Under the pieces are notes generated by a model that was not told where the DNA came from, did no database searches, and worked only from the letters and a program-made list of their open reading frames with translations. From the NCBI GenBank assembly GCA_002946415.1, contig NJPS01000013.1, positions 620,001 through 684,000 on the forward strand: 64,000 nucleotides of DNA, read 5' to 3'. Shown piece by piece: positions 34,608-46,264 of this stretch (positions within the stretch are counted from its first letter, which is position 1; each line of letters opens with the position of its first letter). The translations under genes and the position numbers were made by a program. Origin of the DNA: Rutstroemia sp. NJR-2017a BVV2. Lineage: Eukaryota > Ascomycota > Leotiomycetes > Helotiales > Rutstroemiaceae.

Positions 34608-35421
34608 CTAAGCATCCAAGGGTCCAGCTTTACCTCCAAAATCAACATAACCTTTACCCTTAACAAAAGTAGCATCCCAGGTCTTACTCTCCTCACTACT
34701 TGCTAACTCGTGATAGAAATCCGCATGCGCTTTCCCATCAATCCCGCTACCAGCCGCCGCACCATTTGGCGCTCTTTCGTCTGCCCAGTAGAAGCTGTGA
34801 CTTCGTTAGTTTCATTTTCACCATATCAGCCTTCTTCCTTCGCGAAGATCACATACCGGAATCCCTCTTTTGCATAAACTCCTGAAGCTCCTTCGATCAT
34901 GTGAGCAACAGCAGTTTTTGCTGCGCCGAAGGTGACCAAACTGGGATAAATCGTGCGGTTCAAGATATTACCAGTGTAGATGAACGTCTTGAGTGTACTT
35001 TCCGGGAGCGTCCGGAAACCGGCGATGGTTTCTTGGATGGCAGCGTAGCCGGATACCACAATGACGTTTGTGTCGGAGATGAACTTCTCAAGAGGGAGGG
35101 AGAAAGGATCATTACCAGCTGATGCTGCGGCAGCTGGAGGCAGGTTAACTAACTGAGCTGAGTCATATGTAAGGTTGGGGTCAAACCATTGTATATGACG
35201 ACGTTGGGCACGCCGATTTTTTGCTTGACCTCATCGAAAATGGATTTGATGGATTTGGGATCGGAGAAATCGGCTTGGATGGCGAGGTCGGCGGACTTGG
35301 TGAGCTCTTCTTTGGGTGTTCGGGAGACCACGATGGTTTTGTACGAGTTGGAGGAAAAGACCTGTGCGAGGTTGAGACCGATGTTTGGTCCAGCGCCGAG
35401 GATGAGGACAATTTTCGACAT
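34608..35421 (-). CDS. Atypical short-chain dehydrogenase-like protein
   Basis: Rossmann-fold SDR-like protein, 232 aa. Exons (minus strand) are 35187-35421, 34857-35133 and 34608-34794. The start is MSKIVLILGAG; an ORF extension to 35694 is ignored because the cofactor loop follows this Met directly. The glycine motif is GAGPNIG rather than TGxxxGxG. VVIYN at the end of exon 1 replaces the usual NNAG. The first intron is taken as GTTTGA...CTCCAG (53 nt); a TTAG acceptor would give a 38-nt intron and is less likely. The active-site segment reads TFGAAK, so Tyr of YxxxK appears to be Phe. C-terminal FYWADERAPNGAA resembles a fungal SDR subgroup with YADER-type motifs. Catalytic activity is therefore doubtful. 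Confidence 0.78.
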
Positions 35422-36979
35422 GATGCTATAAGGTTGTGGATGTTTTTGAGCTCTAAATACTGGAAGATATTGGCGATCGAGATGAATCGGACAATGATCA
35501 AGGGGACTGAGGAGGTGGTTTGGATGCCGGATACAGATGAAACACGAATGAATATATCGATGGGATTGATGCTGGATGTGGTTGAGGACAATGGGATTGA
35601 TGCTGGATCTGGATGAGGACAATGGAGGGAAGTGATCGGTATATATACGCTTTTCATCAAACCGGCGAAGACATACAACGCAGACTCGCGGCACCCAGAG
35701 GAAGCGCTACGCGCCCAGCCATTTGATTGACATTCACGCTCGCATTTGCGAGATTACAATGATAATTCCTCACATTGCTTAGCAACATTGCGACTTGCAG
35801 ATGCTTAGGAATAACAGCCTCTAATTTGCAAGCCATTGGCCGGAAGAAGTGTTTGATTAGAAATGCAACATGTTAGGTTAATGCATGCAGTAAGCATTGG
35901 ACAAGATCTGATAACAAGTGATTGGTTTAGCCATTGTCCGGTTTGAGCTGGCTGTAACCTGTCGTACGTCAATAGCAGCTGCCTCAGACCTGTGATGGTA
36001 GTGTAAGATATCATTGACGTGAAGAACGTCGTATGTGTTGACGCTCGCCCGTGTTTGAATATGTGAATTACAAACCAGACCATCTGAGGGGCGGGGTAAT
36101 TCTCAATAATGACTCAGCAGGTGCTCACGTGCCGTTTCTTTTGGTGTGAGTCTTCGTCCTCGTCCTCGTCCTCGTCCTCCTCCGCCTCCGCAAGGCACCC
36201 ATCGAGTAATCTTCTTCCAAGTCTTCTCTTCCACTCGTTCCCGCTCTCCTTTACAGCTCTCGAACACTTTCTGCTTTTCAAAACACAAACACCCAGGCCG
36301 TCAACATGTATGTGTGCCCATCCAAGCAAAAATGAGTCAATAACGGACGTTATTTTCGAGCTCTTCCAGTTTGTCTTACCGTCTAGGTTTATTTTAATAT
36401 CCAGAAGTCTTCGTTTTTTCCTTTTCCTTGTTCCCGCTGTGTTGGTTTGCTCGTTTGCCCGTTTGCTTCGCTCGTTTACTTTTCGTTTACCCTCAGTGGA
36501 AACGCAGCTCACTGCTTTGGAGGACTGTCATTGGCTCGTTGGTCCCGTGAAGTCATAACTTTCCTTGTGATTTGCGGGGCAATGGGCACAATGGGAATTC
36601 TGTCTCAGAGATCTCTCTGCCTAACGCAGCAAATTGTGTCCAGTTAGGTTTTGGCCATCGATGTTTGGAATTTTTGCTCATTCCTGTCGACGCCGACTAG
36701 CCACAGTCTATGTCTACGCGCGTGGCCGGAAAATCCTATAAAGTCGTCGCAAATCTCTTCCAGCTGTTCTTCTCCTTTCCCTTGTGTCCTTTTCTTCCTC
36801 AACAAAATACTGTATTTTTATCGCATAACCGGAGAAGATCTCAGCCCGTGAGAGTGCCCAACTCGACCTGATCGCCCCCACCCCACACACCACTCGTCGA
36901 ATTTGCAAACCGGATGATTGTCAACTCAATCTAACTTTCCCGACCCCAAATTATCTGTTTTCTCCATAAACAGAAAAAT
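35422..36979. other. Divergent intergenic, 1.5 kb
   Basis: Between the SDR-like gene and the DUF4139 gene, so it holds both promoters. A TCGTCC microsatellite lies at about 36154-36185. ORFs over it (Ser-rich on plus, Glu/Asp-rich on minus) are low-complexity artefacts. Confidence 0.5.
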
Positions 36980-39535
36980 ATGACTTACAAGCAGGAATTC
37001 CGAGTCCGAGATTTGAGCACTCGAAATGTTCTCATCTTCCCAACCAGAGCGCACATTATCCGCGACATTAGAGACATAGTATTACAGGTGAGAAATCCCC
37101 ATCATCAAGTAACCGAAAGTCGCTGAACCACTAACCCCTTCCCCCTTCATTTCCAGCCCGGCGCAAATCAAATAATCATCGATGGCTTCGCGCCGACAAT
37201 CGATGAACATTCGATAAATGTCGAAGGCAGTGGCTCTGCAACAATTACTGAGGTTTCCGTCGACCTGCTTCCCAACCGGGATGTTTATGAAGAAATCTAT
37301 TCGTCGGACTCCGATGATGAGGCGCTGAGTGATGATACCGAGTCAGATGACGAAGATGAAGCGATGAAAATCATTGATTCTAAAATCAAACAAATGAATC
37401 GTTTGCTTGCCCAGGAAACTGAAAAGATCAATTCTGTAGCTAGCCGTCTGAAAATCTGTGAAGACTACGGTGCTACTGTTCGGGATAACCCCCCTTCTCC
37501 AGAAGCATTCGAGAAACTCGTGAAAGCCTATCGCGATGAACGAGAGAAGATCTACGTTGAACATGTTTCTGCCTCGGCGGCATTGGAGATCACCCAGGAG
37601 GAACTGACGAAGTTGAACAAGCAAAAAGCAAAGTTGGCAAAAGTGCGATCGAAGGCTCAGAGGAAAGCCTCCAAGCATAAGACTAAGCTTCAATTGACCA
37701 ACTTCCGTAAGAGAGCCGAGATTGCGAAAGAGAAGAAACGCATCAAGGACGAGCGTAGCGCGTTTTGGCCAAAGAAAGTTTACAAAGTCACCATCAGCAT
37801 CGAACCATCATCCTCAACTGCTCATGTTGAACCATCTCGTCCCAATTCAACACGCAGCGATTCATCGTCTGTTGGTAGTTTTGCTCTCTCGCGAAGACCT
37901 GCCGATATAATCAGCCTCGCAATCTCGTATATTACTTACGAAGTGTCCTGGTCTCCACGCTACGACTTGAGTCTCAACACGATCAATGGTTCAGGTATGC
38001 TCGAGTACGCCGCGGAGCTCAAGAACATGACATCGGAGACATGGCGCGATGCAAAAGTCATTCTTTCTACCTCCCAGACGTCCATGACTAATCTTAGCGA
38101 AACAATACCAACTCTGCATCCATGGAACGTCCGATTACTGAAAGGAGGACGAAACGCTGAAGCAGCACTCTACAGCACTCACGAGATCGAAGCTAAGAGA
38201 TCCCAATGGACCAACACCAATAACCAATTTCTCCAGAAACACCGCTGGCAGCTTTTCGGTCTCGAACCTACGAATCCGTTGTTCGGGCCCACGAAGCAGA
38301 ATGGTCCATTCTCTTTCCCGCCATCGACACAGGGCGAGCAATGGAATCAGAGAGGAGGTAAGCCAGCAGCAAGTGGAGGATTGTTCGGTGGTGCTACGCA
38401 GGCGAACGCAGGTAGTGCTTTTGGATCAACGCAGGGTGCACCCGTCGGCGGTAGTTTGTTCGGAGCGAAACCTGCTACTCAAAGTCTATCTGGAGGACAA
38501 TCAGCCAATCCCGCTCCTCAGACCGCCCCTACCACTGGCGGACTCTTCGGCGCACCTCCCTCCCGCTCCGCGAACCACACCCCTCAACCCGAAGCCAATG
38601 CCCCTTCAGCATTCAACTCCTTCGGCAACGTCGACGCCGCCCCAGCCAACGGCTCCATCTCCGACCTCGACGAAAAGCGCCCCGCCCCCTCTTCGGACCT
38701 CGTCGTCCAATCCGCCATCCCCAAACCCACCGTCAGCTTCGAAGAAGGCGCCTGGGAAGAAAACGGCATGACCACCACCTACGACCTCCCCGGCCTCAAA
38801 ACCCTCACGCCCTCCAACTCCGTCCTCAAACACAAGATCGCCAAAATCGAATTCAAAAACGTCGCCTTCGAACACGTCGTCATCCCCAAGCTACGCACCG
38901 TCGCCTTCCTCAAGGCCAAGTTGCGCAATATGTCGAAAATCTCCCTGCTCCGCGGCCCCGTCGGTTTGAATCTCGACGGGAGCTTCCTCGGACAAGCGAC
39001 CTTCCCACGGTGCTCGTCGGGCGAGAGTCTAAGCTTGAATCTAGGCGTCGATCCCGCTATTAAAGTCGTGTACAACAAACCGGAAGTCCGGCGCAGCCAA
39101 AACGGCATCTTCTCCAAAGAAGACAGCAATGTCTTCTTGCGCAGTCTCTCCCTGCGCAACACGCGCGGCGTGCGCAGCGTTAATCTAGTCGTTATGGATC
39201 AAGTCCCCATCTCGGAAGAAGAACGTCTCCGGGTGGAAGTTCTTGTTCCCAGGGGGCTGAAAGCGGATGGAGAGAAGATCCCTACGGGCCTGGGGTTGGA
39301 TGATGAGATGGCGATGGCGCAGGCGGCGAGGAGTGGAGGCGGGGGCTCGGGAAGCGGAGGCGAGATTGTGAAGAGGAGGAGCATTAAGCAGGATAATTGG
39401 GGGACGGCGGATGCGGAGTTGAAGAAGAGTGGGGAGGTGGTGTGGCATGTTAAGTTGCATCCGGGGTCCGGAGTGAAGTTGGTACTGCAGTATGAGGCGG
39501 GGTTTCCGAGTGGGGAGACGGTGGTTAATGCTTGA
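36980..39535 (+). CDS. DUF4139-type protein (mucoidy-inhibitor-like) with FG-rich insert
   Basis: Conserved protein with the DUF4140 N-terminal and DUF4139 C-terminal parts, known in bacteria, fungi and animals; molecular function unknown. Exons are 36980-37087 and 37157-39535, giving 828 aa. The N-terminal part contains RDLSTRNVLIFPTRAHIIRD and PGANQIIIDGFAP, followed by an acidic stretch. A long coiled coil (about 105-225) is rich in Lys and Glu. The DUF4139 core begins ISYITYEVSWSPRYDLSL and includes AELKNMTSETWRDAKVILST. The core is interrupted at about 438-528 by a Gly/Ala/Ser/Pro-rich segment with SGGLFGG, GSAFGS, GGSLFGA, TGGLFGA and NSFGN, i.e. nucleoporin-like FG/GLFG units. The C-terminal part resumes with TTYDLPGLKTLTPSN and ends VKLVLQYEAGFPSGETVVNA. 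Confidence 0.88.
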
Positions 39536-40147
39536 GGGGGTGGACAGTGTGATGATGGGTTTGGATGGTTGTTGTGTGGATTGGAAATGAAGCATGGATG
39601 GATGGATATATGATTTGATGAAAGGGACAGTGTTGGACTCGAATTGGCACCATTCGTTCGTTGCTCTGTATTGATAGGTTGATAGATAGATACAGTAGCT
39701 TAACATTTTAGATTTTACATACAGTATCAAATCAGCGATGATATTTTCCGGCACTGGTCTCACCCACTGTTTGGACACATGGTGCGGTGCATTACCAGTA
39801 TCAGTACGGTTCATCCCACCATATGAGAGGAGAGGAGATGGAGCTCAGACTGCTAATTCTAACCCGACGACAATATCAACAATAGGTTTAGGTAAAAGTA
39901 AACTATACATAGAAAACGTATGGGAAATGCTGTAGGAAGAACGGCGTTTTTATTACAATCAATACCCGCGGTTATTTGGCTTGCAAAGCGTGATATTAAA
40001 TTCAGATGTCTTCCCACGAGATGATTGAGCGAACCTCCGAAGAATCGCTGTATACATTATATTTTGAGTATATTTTTATTTAAATCTTCCACTCTATTTA
40101 GAATATCTCTCATTATTCATCCACTAAATCTCCCCATCAAGACCCAT
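39536..40147. other. Convergent intergenic
   Basis: 3' regions of the DUF4139 gene and of the GGT gene. No gene. A GATGGATGGATAT short repeat lies near 39597. Confidence 0.5.
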
Positions 40148-41989
40148 CTAGATAGCAAACCCCCCACTATCCAACTGCCTCGGCTCCCCCGCCGCCTCCC
40201 ACGTCCCATTCCCCAGCCGTCTCAACGCCTGCGCCGTCGTACTGCCCACCGCGACAAACGCCACATTCGCACCCAGGCTTTTCAAAAACGCCGTCGTCGC
40301 ATTACTATACCCTTGGATCCCGAATGTCTCGCTCCCGTACTCAACACTCACCGTATTGGGCGAGAGCTGATCGTGCATGCGCGGCTGGCGCAGCGCTTCT
40401 GCCGACGTCATGTTCTGATCCAGGACGTGCCAGAGGTGTTGGATGATTTCGGTTATGATGCGGGAGCCCCCTGCGGAGGCATGCGCGATGTACACGGTGC
40501 CGTTGGCGTGCTCGACGATGGTGGGGGAGATGGAGGAGAGGGGGCGTTTGAAGGGGGAGATGTAGTTGGCGGGGGCGGGGGAGTAGCCGAAGGCGTTGGT
40601 TGTGTTTGGGATACTGAAGTCTGTTGGGGGGGTTAGTTTTTGGTAAATAGAAAATAAAATAGGCATATGTTGATTGGGTAGGTAGGTATATCTTACCATT
40701 CATCTCATTATTCATAATTACACCCGTTTCCGGAATCATAACCCGACTGCCAAAGATAGTATTAATAGTAGACGTGATAGCAATCGTAAGCCCGCTCTTA
40801 TCAGCCGCCACAGCAGCGGAAGTTCCGTCATCGGTAAGAATACCGTACATGGAAGGATCGTATTCGGAAACATTCAAGGTATGGTACGGCTCGATTTCGC
40901 TTCTGATTTCTGCTGCGGTTTTCTCGGACACCATCTTTTGTTGATAGGCTGTCAGGTTGGGGAGGAAGCTAGCATCTCCTAACAACGTGCGCTGTCCGTA
41001 GGCGAAACGCATTGCTTCGTCTAAGTAGTGGGTGGAGAGGTTCAGTGCGGATGGAGAAGACATGTCGTAGCCTTCTACAATCTTGAGAACACTGCAGACG
41101 ACTGCACCGCTGGAGGGAGCAGTTCCACTGTGGATCTTGTAACCTCTGTAAGTGATGTTTGACGGGGTTCTGATCTCAACAGTGTAGTTGGCAAGATCCG
41201 CGAGACTCATAGTGCCGTTCTTCTTCCGGAGTTCAGTGATAGTAGCATTCGCAAGCGCTCCCTTGTAGAAAGCATCACCGCCATATTCCGCAATGCTCTC
41301 AAGAGTATTCGCATATCTCTTCCTAGTCATGGTATCTCCCAAACCCACTCTCGTTCCATTTGGCGCGAAATCAATCGCCCACGTCTCGTCGGTGACAAGG
41401 AAATCATTGGTTCCCATATACCGCACCAGATCCCGCGTGACGGGGAATCCATAGCGCGCCAGCTTAATAGCAGGCTGCATCAACCTCTTCCACGGCAGCG
41501 ACGCATACTTTTTATGTAGATGTTCCAGACCGCGAATCTCTCCCGGCACACCACTAGCCAGACCACCATACAGCGACATATCGGAGTTTCCATACGGCGC
41601 CGAGTACATCTCCTCGAAAGCCGCCGCGGGAGCTTTTTCTCTGAAGTCGATGAATTCGTAACTCCCGTTCTTCGATCGCACGAGCATGAATCCGCCGCCT
41701 CCGATTCCCGAGTGGTACATGCCGATGACTCCCACGCAGAATTGCGTGGCGATGAGCTATGTGCGGGGTAAGTACAGTAACATTTTCGCAGAAACGGCGC
41801 AATTGAACTTACAGCATCTGCGGCATTGCCTCCCTCTTTCAACATCTCAATCCCAATATCCGAGCATACCGCACTTTCCGACGCCACAGCGCCCAGTTTC
41901 GGATCCGCAGAGGTGGTGTTGGCGTGCGCGGAGGTGGCTTTCGCAACGGCAGCTACGCCGAGCTGAAGAAGAAGGGTCGAGAGCAACAT
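40148..41989 (-). CDS. Gamma-glutamyltranspeptidase
   Basis: Predicted secreted or vacuolar glutathione-degrading enzyme (Ntn hydrolase). Exons (minus strand) are 41813-41989, 40697-41756 and 40148-40620, giving 569 aa, the usual GGT length. Splices are GTAAGT...CATAG and GTAAGA...AACAG, all in phase. A signal peptide occupies about 1-20. The large-subunit part shows VASESAVCSDIGIEMLKEGG, NAADA, and SGIGGGGFMLV. The self-cleavage/nucleophile Thr is in DDGTSAAVAADKSG at about residue 371. The small subunit includes SRVMIPETGVIMNNEM, SSISPTIVEHANG and ASAGGSRI, matching the family loops for substrate binding. Many N-glycosylation sites (NAT, NLS, NVS, NTT) support passage through the secretory pathway. 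Whether it cleaves glutathione or another gamma-glutamyl compound cannot be told. Confidence 0.93.
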
Positions 41990-43309
41990 GGTATAACCTC
42001 AACGCTCGCTGACAAACAGAAGAAGAGAGGAGGAGAGGGAGTGAAGAGAAAAAAGACTCAAGAAAGAAAACATGGCAGGGGATCTTGATTAATATACTCA
42101 ATCGCAAATAGTGGCGGTCAATATACGAGAGACGATCGACCACGATAGTCATCCATCAAGGAAGATACCATCCATACCATACCATATCCAGCTCGTCCCA
42201 GCTCGTCCCAGCCCGTCCCAGCCCCTCCCATCCCCTCCCCAGCGTAGCGCAGCATAGATTAATCTGCAGCTCCCATGTACATACCGTAGCACCAAAGGAC
42301 GCACTCCGCACAGCAAGTTACGCAAGCCAACCACCCTCTCCGATAACACAACCGTGCCTGGCGATCCTGAAAGCTTGACAGAAATACCTGATGTCATATC
42401 GCTGCGATGGCTAATCAGGCATGGGCTGCCGAAAACATCAGAAGAGGAAGCTCGATAGGAAGTGGGGTAAGCAGAGCAGCGACATCGCCGAAGATGGTTT
42501 GTGTAAGTTCTATTCGGGTGCTGGCCAGCCTCCATGCAAGATCTCAGCTCAATAACGGGTTGCGATAAGCTATCTGATAGGAGGGAAGCGCTGTAGTGTA
42601 GCGTAATGAGCGATGATAAGAAGCCTAAACGGCCGCTGGTGGGCCGAAGATTCTTGCGAACTCAAAAGTATTAAACCGACCTGGAACCTTTTTGTCTTCA
42701 TAATATGTATTACAATAGTAACAACAATTATCGCACCAGCTATGGATAAGTCCTGTGGTCCTCCATCAATCTACAGAAGAGGACGCGTACACTCTCCGCT
42801 TTAATTGCGAGTCGGAGCAGGAACAAGAGCAAAGACAACAAAACCCCCAGGAGAGCTCCGAAAAAGGCGGCGACACTGTAAATCCACACCCAGTACCCGC
42901 ATCGGTCCCGAAGTAGAGGCGGAGGCGGAAGCGGAAGCGGAGGAGAGAGGAATCAATCAAGCAGCTATTCTCTGAATATTTCTTACAATATACAATGAAC
43001 AGTGAAAGACAGCAAGTAGTAACCGCAGGAGTCAAATAAATAAAAATAAACTATCAATTAAGTAACCCAGCAATCACCGCTACCAGCAACAAACTACCCT
43101 ACCAAACACACACATACATACACTATAAACCACCGCAAAGGTATCGTATCAAAAAATGCCGCTCTCAACTATCAACCCACCCAAATTACACACGCTTAGA
43201 TACATTGACTGGATCATAAGTTCTACATCCATCCGTCCCATCCCACTCTTTACAATGCCCCAACCCTCCGCTTCGGGTATGTATGTGTACGAAGCTCGTG
43301 CAAAACCAT
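41990..43309. other. Intergenic, 1.3 kb, with short tandem repeats
   Basis: Contains a five-copy 10-bp tandem repeat at 42191-42240 (unit GCTCGTCCCA, drifting to GCCCCTCCCA), and a GGAGGCGGAAGCGG-type repeat near 42913-42940. No gene recognised. Confidence 0.5.
42191..42240 (+). repeat. 10-bp tandem repeat, five copies
   Basis: Units are GCTCGTCCCA twice, then GCCCGTCCCA, GCCCCTCCCA and TCCCCTCCCC. The repeat decays from left to right by T-to-C and G-to-C changes. It lies about 200 bp upstream of the GGT start on the GGT promoter side. Confidence 0.75.
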
Positions 43310-44994
43310 CTAATAACGATACACCGGCTGCTTAGGCTGGGCCGGAGTTGGAGTTGGTCCACGGTAGTGACGTTCGTCGTCCGAATCCTCTTCAGGAACC
43401 GCTGCATGCATGGTGACATTACCGACCGAGCTGTCCTGTCTCCCGATATAACTCTGTGATTCCCGGAACCCTGGATGGTATGGCTCGACACCCAGTGTAT
43501 CGTTGAATTGATCGGGAGCGTTCGATGGCGTATCGGAAAGGAAAGGTGGACTTCGTGTAGTAGTTTTAGGATCGCTGAATGGATTTGGCGAATCATCCTC
43601 GTCATCATCAATTGGCGCAAAATCTCCAGGAGGAGGTATGGGCGGTGCTGATCTTCTTGCGGGTTGCTGAGGTTTCGAAGTCTGACTTGGGGGCGGACCC
43701 GGAGGAGCCGCAAATCCTGAATCTGTTCTTCCTGGCGGAGGACCTGGAGGAGGAGCGGTGGAACCTGAATCCGTCCTTGATGGTGGCGTCGCACTATTCC
43801 TATCCCCATATCCCAACCCCAGTATCTTCCGCGCCTGCAAAACCGCTCTTTGGTGTTGATTCATAGCTTTACTCAGCTGCTCATTGGTCTCGATCAAAGT
43901 CTCCATCGTATCATTATCAGGCGCGGGATTCTCAGAAACCATGTATGCTTGAACGCTCCTACTAGCACTTTGACAACGGTCTGCGAATTCGCGGATCAGT
44001 TCGTGCGAGAGGATTTCCGAAGGTGGAGTGGACTGCACGACTTGGGAGAGGAGTTTGGCGGATGTTCGGGCTTCTTCAATGCGTGAAGATAGTTCGGCCG
44101 GCGGAGGTAAACGATGAGTGTGATGATTTCGACCAAAATAATTCTGACTGTCGGGATTGAAAGGAGGTGCATTCAACGTTCGTGGAGCGACTGGACCCTG
44201 CAAATCATCAATATCAATGCTGCCACCATTAATACTGCGGAGACTACTTACCACAGCCTTAACCATCTTCTCCTGGTATTTCTTCCACATTTCTATTAAC
44301 GGGGCCAACGTCTCATCCTGTGTCTTCTCTCGCGAGAATGATTGCAATGTCTCAATCAAAAGTTGCTTCACATTCAGATCCATTCCAAATCTTAGAAGTT
44401 CCTTGACCGTCTGTACAAACTTCGTATCCATATTCCTTGTGAATGTCTTTCCCGGATTATCCGTTAGTATCCTAAGCAGCATCAAAGCATTGTATTGTGC
44501 AGCAGGTTTAGTGTAGTTCTCTTTGGAGAGATACTTCCGGATGAGGTAGGCGCATTCTTTCGCGGCAGCGGGCGACGACTCGGCGGCTTCGACAATGCTC
44601 GGTAGGTAGAGAACTTCTTCGCCCTGTATGTAATTAGATATGCGAAACAGATTTCATGTTTGTTTCAATGAACATACCCCGCCGTTTGGTGCCCCGGATT
44701 CACAAAATAACCGCTATTCAGCATCAGTATAGCTTCTCCCAGGCTTCCTGGTTGTATGCGGCAGAGACGTACCGTATTCTTAGCAGCATTTGCTTCGGGT
44801 GTGTCGAGTTGCGGGTCTGCATGATCGTCGCTTGATTTTGCTGCAAGAGAAAATGTATAATCAGCTTCATGCATCAAAAGCAAAAGCCACCACGCGCAAG
44901 CTTGGAGTGGAGAGACATAAGCAAGAGCCAGTAACCTACAGCGTTTGAGAGACCCCAGCATGCGGTTCATGCCCATGTTCTTCATTGCCTTCAT
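43310..44994 (-). CDS. Lsb5-like VHS/GAT domain protein
   Basis: Predicted adaptor linking actin and endosomal/ubiquitin traffic, as in yeast Lsb5. Exons (minus strand) are 44940-44994, 44773-44840, 44678-44713, 44252-44623 and 43310-44197, giving 472 aa. The N-terminal exons give MKAMKNMGMNRMLGSLKR, then PEANAAKNT and RLFCESGAPNGG. The VHS domain runs from GEEVLYLPSIVEAAESSP to about residue 180 and includes MLLRILTDNPGKTF. The GAT-like three-helix region includes SSRIEEARTSAKLLSQVVQ and ETNEQLSKAMNQHQRAVL. The tail is Pro-rich with repeated PPPGPPPGRTDSG motifs, then an NPFSDP motif (NPF type, as EH-domain ligands). The 54-nt intron at 44198-44251 is stop-free and a multiple of three, so retention would add 18 residues. 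Confidence 0.87.
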
Positions 44995-46264
44995 GATTGT
45001 GATGTCGGGTGGTCTGCCCTTTTCTCGTGCGTGGAATACAGTCACTGACTGGAAGTTATGGCTGGCCGTGTCTGTGCCTTTTTAAAGGTTGTAAACAGCA
45101 CTTTTAGATGCGACTGACCACGATAGCAAATGATGTCGCAGATTGTGGCGTCCTATTATTGGAAACTGTGGTGAGTGGGGGTTGTCCCTCCAAAGGCTCT
45201 CCACCTGGTCCCCAAGTTGTTTGAGCGTCGGCAGATCGAATGGGAAGCTGTTTGATCTTCTGATACTCTGGATGTTTGGTGATGTGGTTGTGATTTGTTG
45301 ATAGGGAATTGATCGACGAGTAGTGGGAAGTTTTGCGGGTATCGGTACCTTTAAGAGGTGCTCAGATGGTTATCTTAAATTTTAGCAGGGGAGGTCCCTT
45401 AGAAGGTTAGCTTCACAACAGCTTCGACTCCTTCCACCTATCAAATCAGCCTTACCAACAACCATAAATATATCTTTATATCTTCAATATCTGCTTCTGC
45501 TCCGGGTTTCGCGCTCCGACTGTTCTGTTCCAACTCTTATGAATGATTTTCTGTATCCGTCTCAAGCGGGAGCCTCTGATATATCACCACTACATAGCAT
45601 CCGGCAAGCAAGGCTATCGTCATTTCCCCACGTCGTCGTCAGCACACAAGATCACGATATCAAAACCATCTCTTCTTTTTCTCTTGGTGCGCACGAATCA
45701 TTGTTGTCGCCAAGTGCACAGCCTTCAATTTCCACACCTCATGGATGGCCCGGGTGGATTTCTTAGTTGAAACGAATACGCCGCGTCCTATCAGAAATTC
45801 ATGTGGTTTCGAATCGTGGCTGTGTCCCAGGCCTAACGTGTGTCTAAAATAGGGCTACCTACAGGACCCTGAAATGTTTACTGGAGCCATAATACTGCAT
45901 GCTGAAATGCATACTTGGGAAACGTCATGGACGCGACTGCAGTATATATCAGTATATATATGTAAGGCGATGGACAAGTTGCCACAATACCCTATTTGCC
46001 AGCCCTACCGATGATTCGCGGTTGCAGGGTAAATACAAGGAGACAAATAGGGAATGATACGGAGGACCATCACGGCCGCGAAAATCCTCATAGGCCGTCA
46101 GCAGTATTACCCTTCCCACATGCAACCTGCAGAGGAGCCATCTCATACATTTCAGTCGTCGAATCACAGCATCTTCAGCAAGGTTTAAGTTAAGAAGAAA
46201 CTCATATTATTTTAAGTCATATATATAAAACATTAATTCCTGATCACATTACATTTCTTTCCTT
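44995..46264. other. Intergenic, 1.3 kb
   Basis: Promoter side of the Lsb5-like gene and 3' side of the GH3 gene. A TATATATCAGTATATATATG stretch lies near 45942. No gene recognised. Confidence 0.5.

Noticed and set aside
35421..35694. N-terminal extension of the SDR-like ORF
   Set aside because: The Rossmann motif begins right after the Met at 35421; the extension has no homology-like character.
36109..36558. Ser-rich plus-strand and Glu/Asp-rich minus-strand ORFs
   Set aside because: Both are translations of a TCGTCC microsatellite and surrounding C/T-rich leader.
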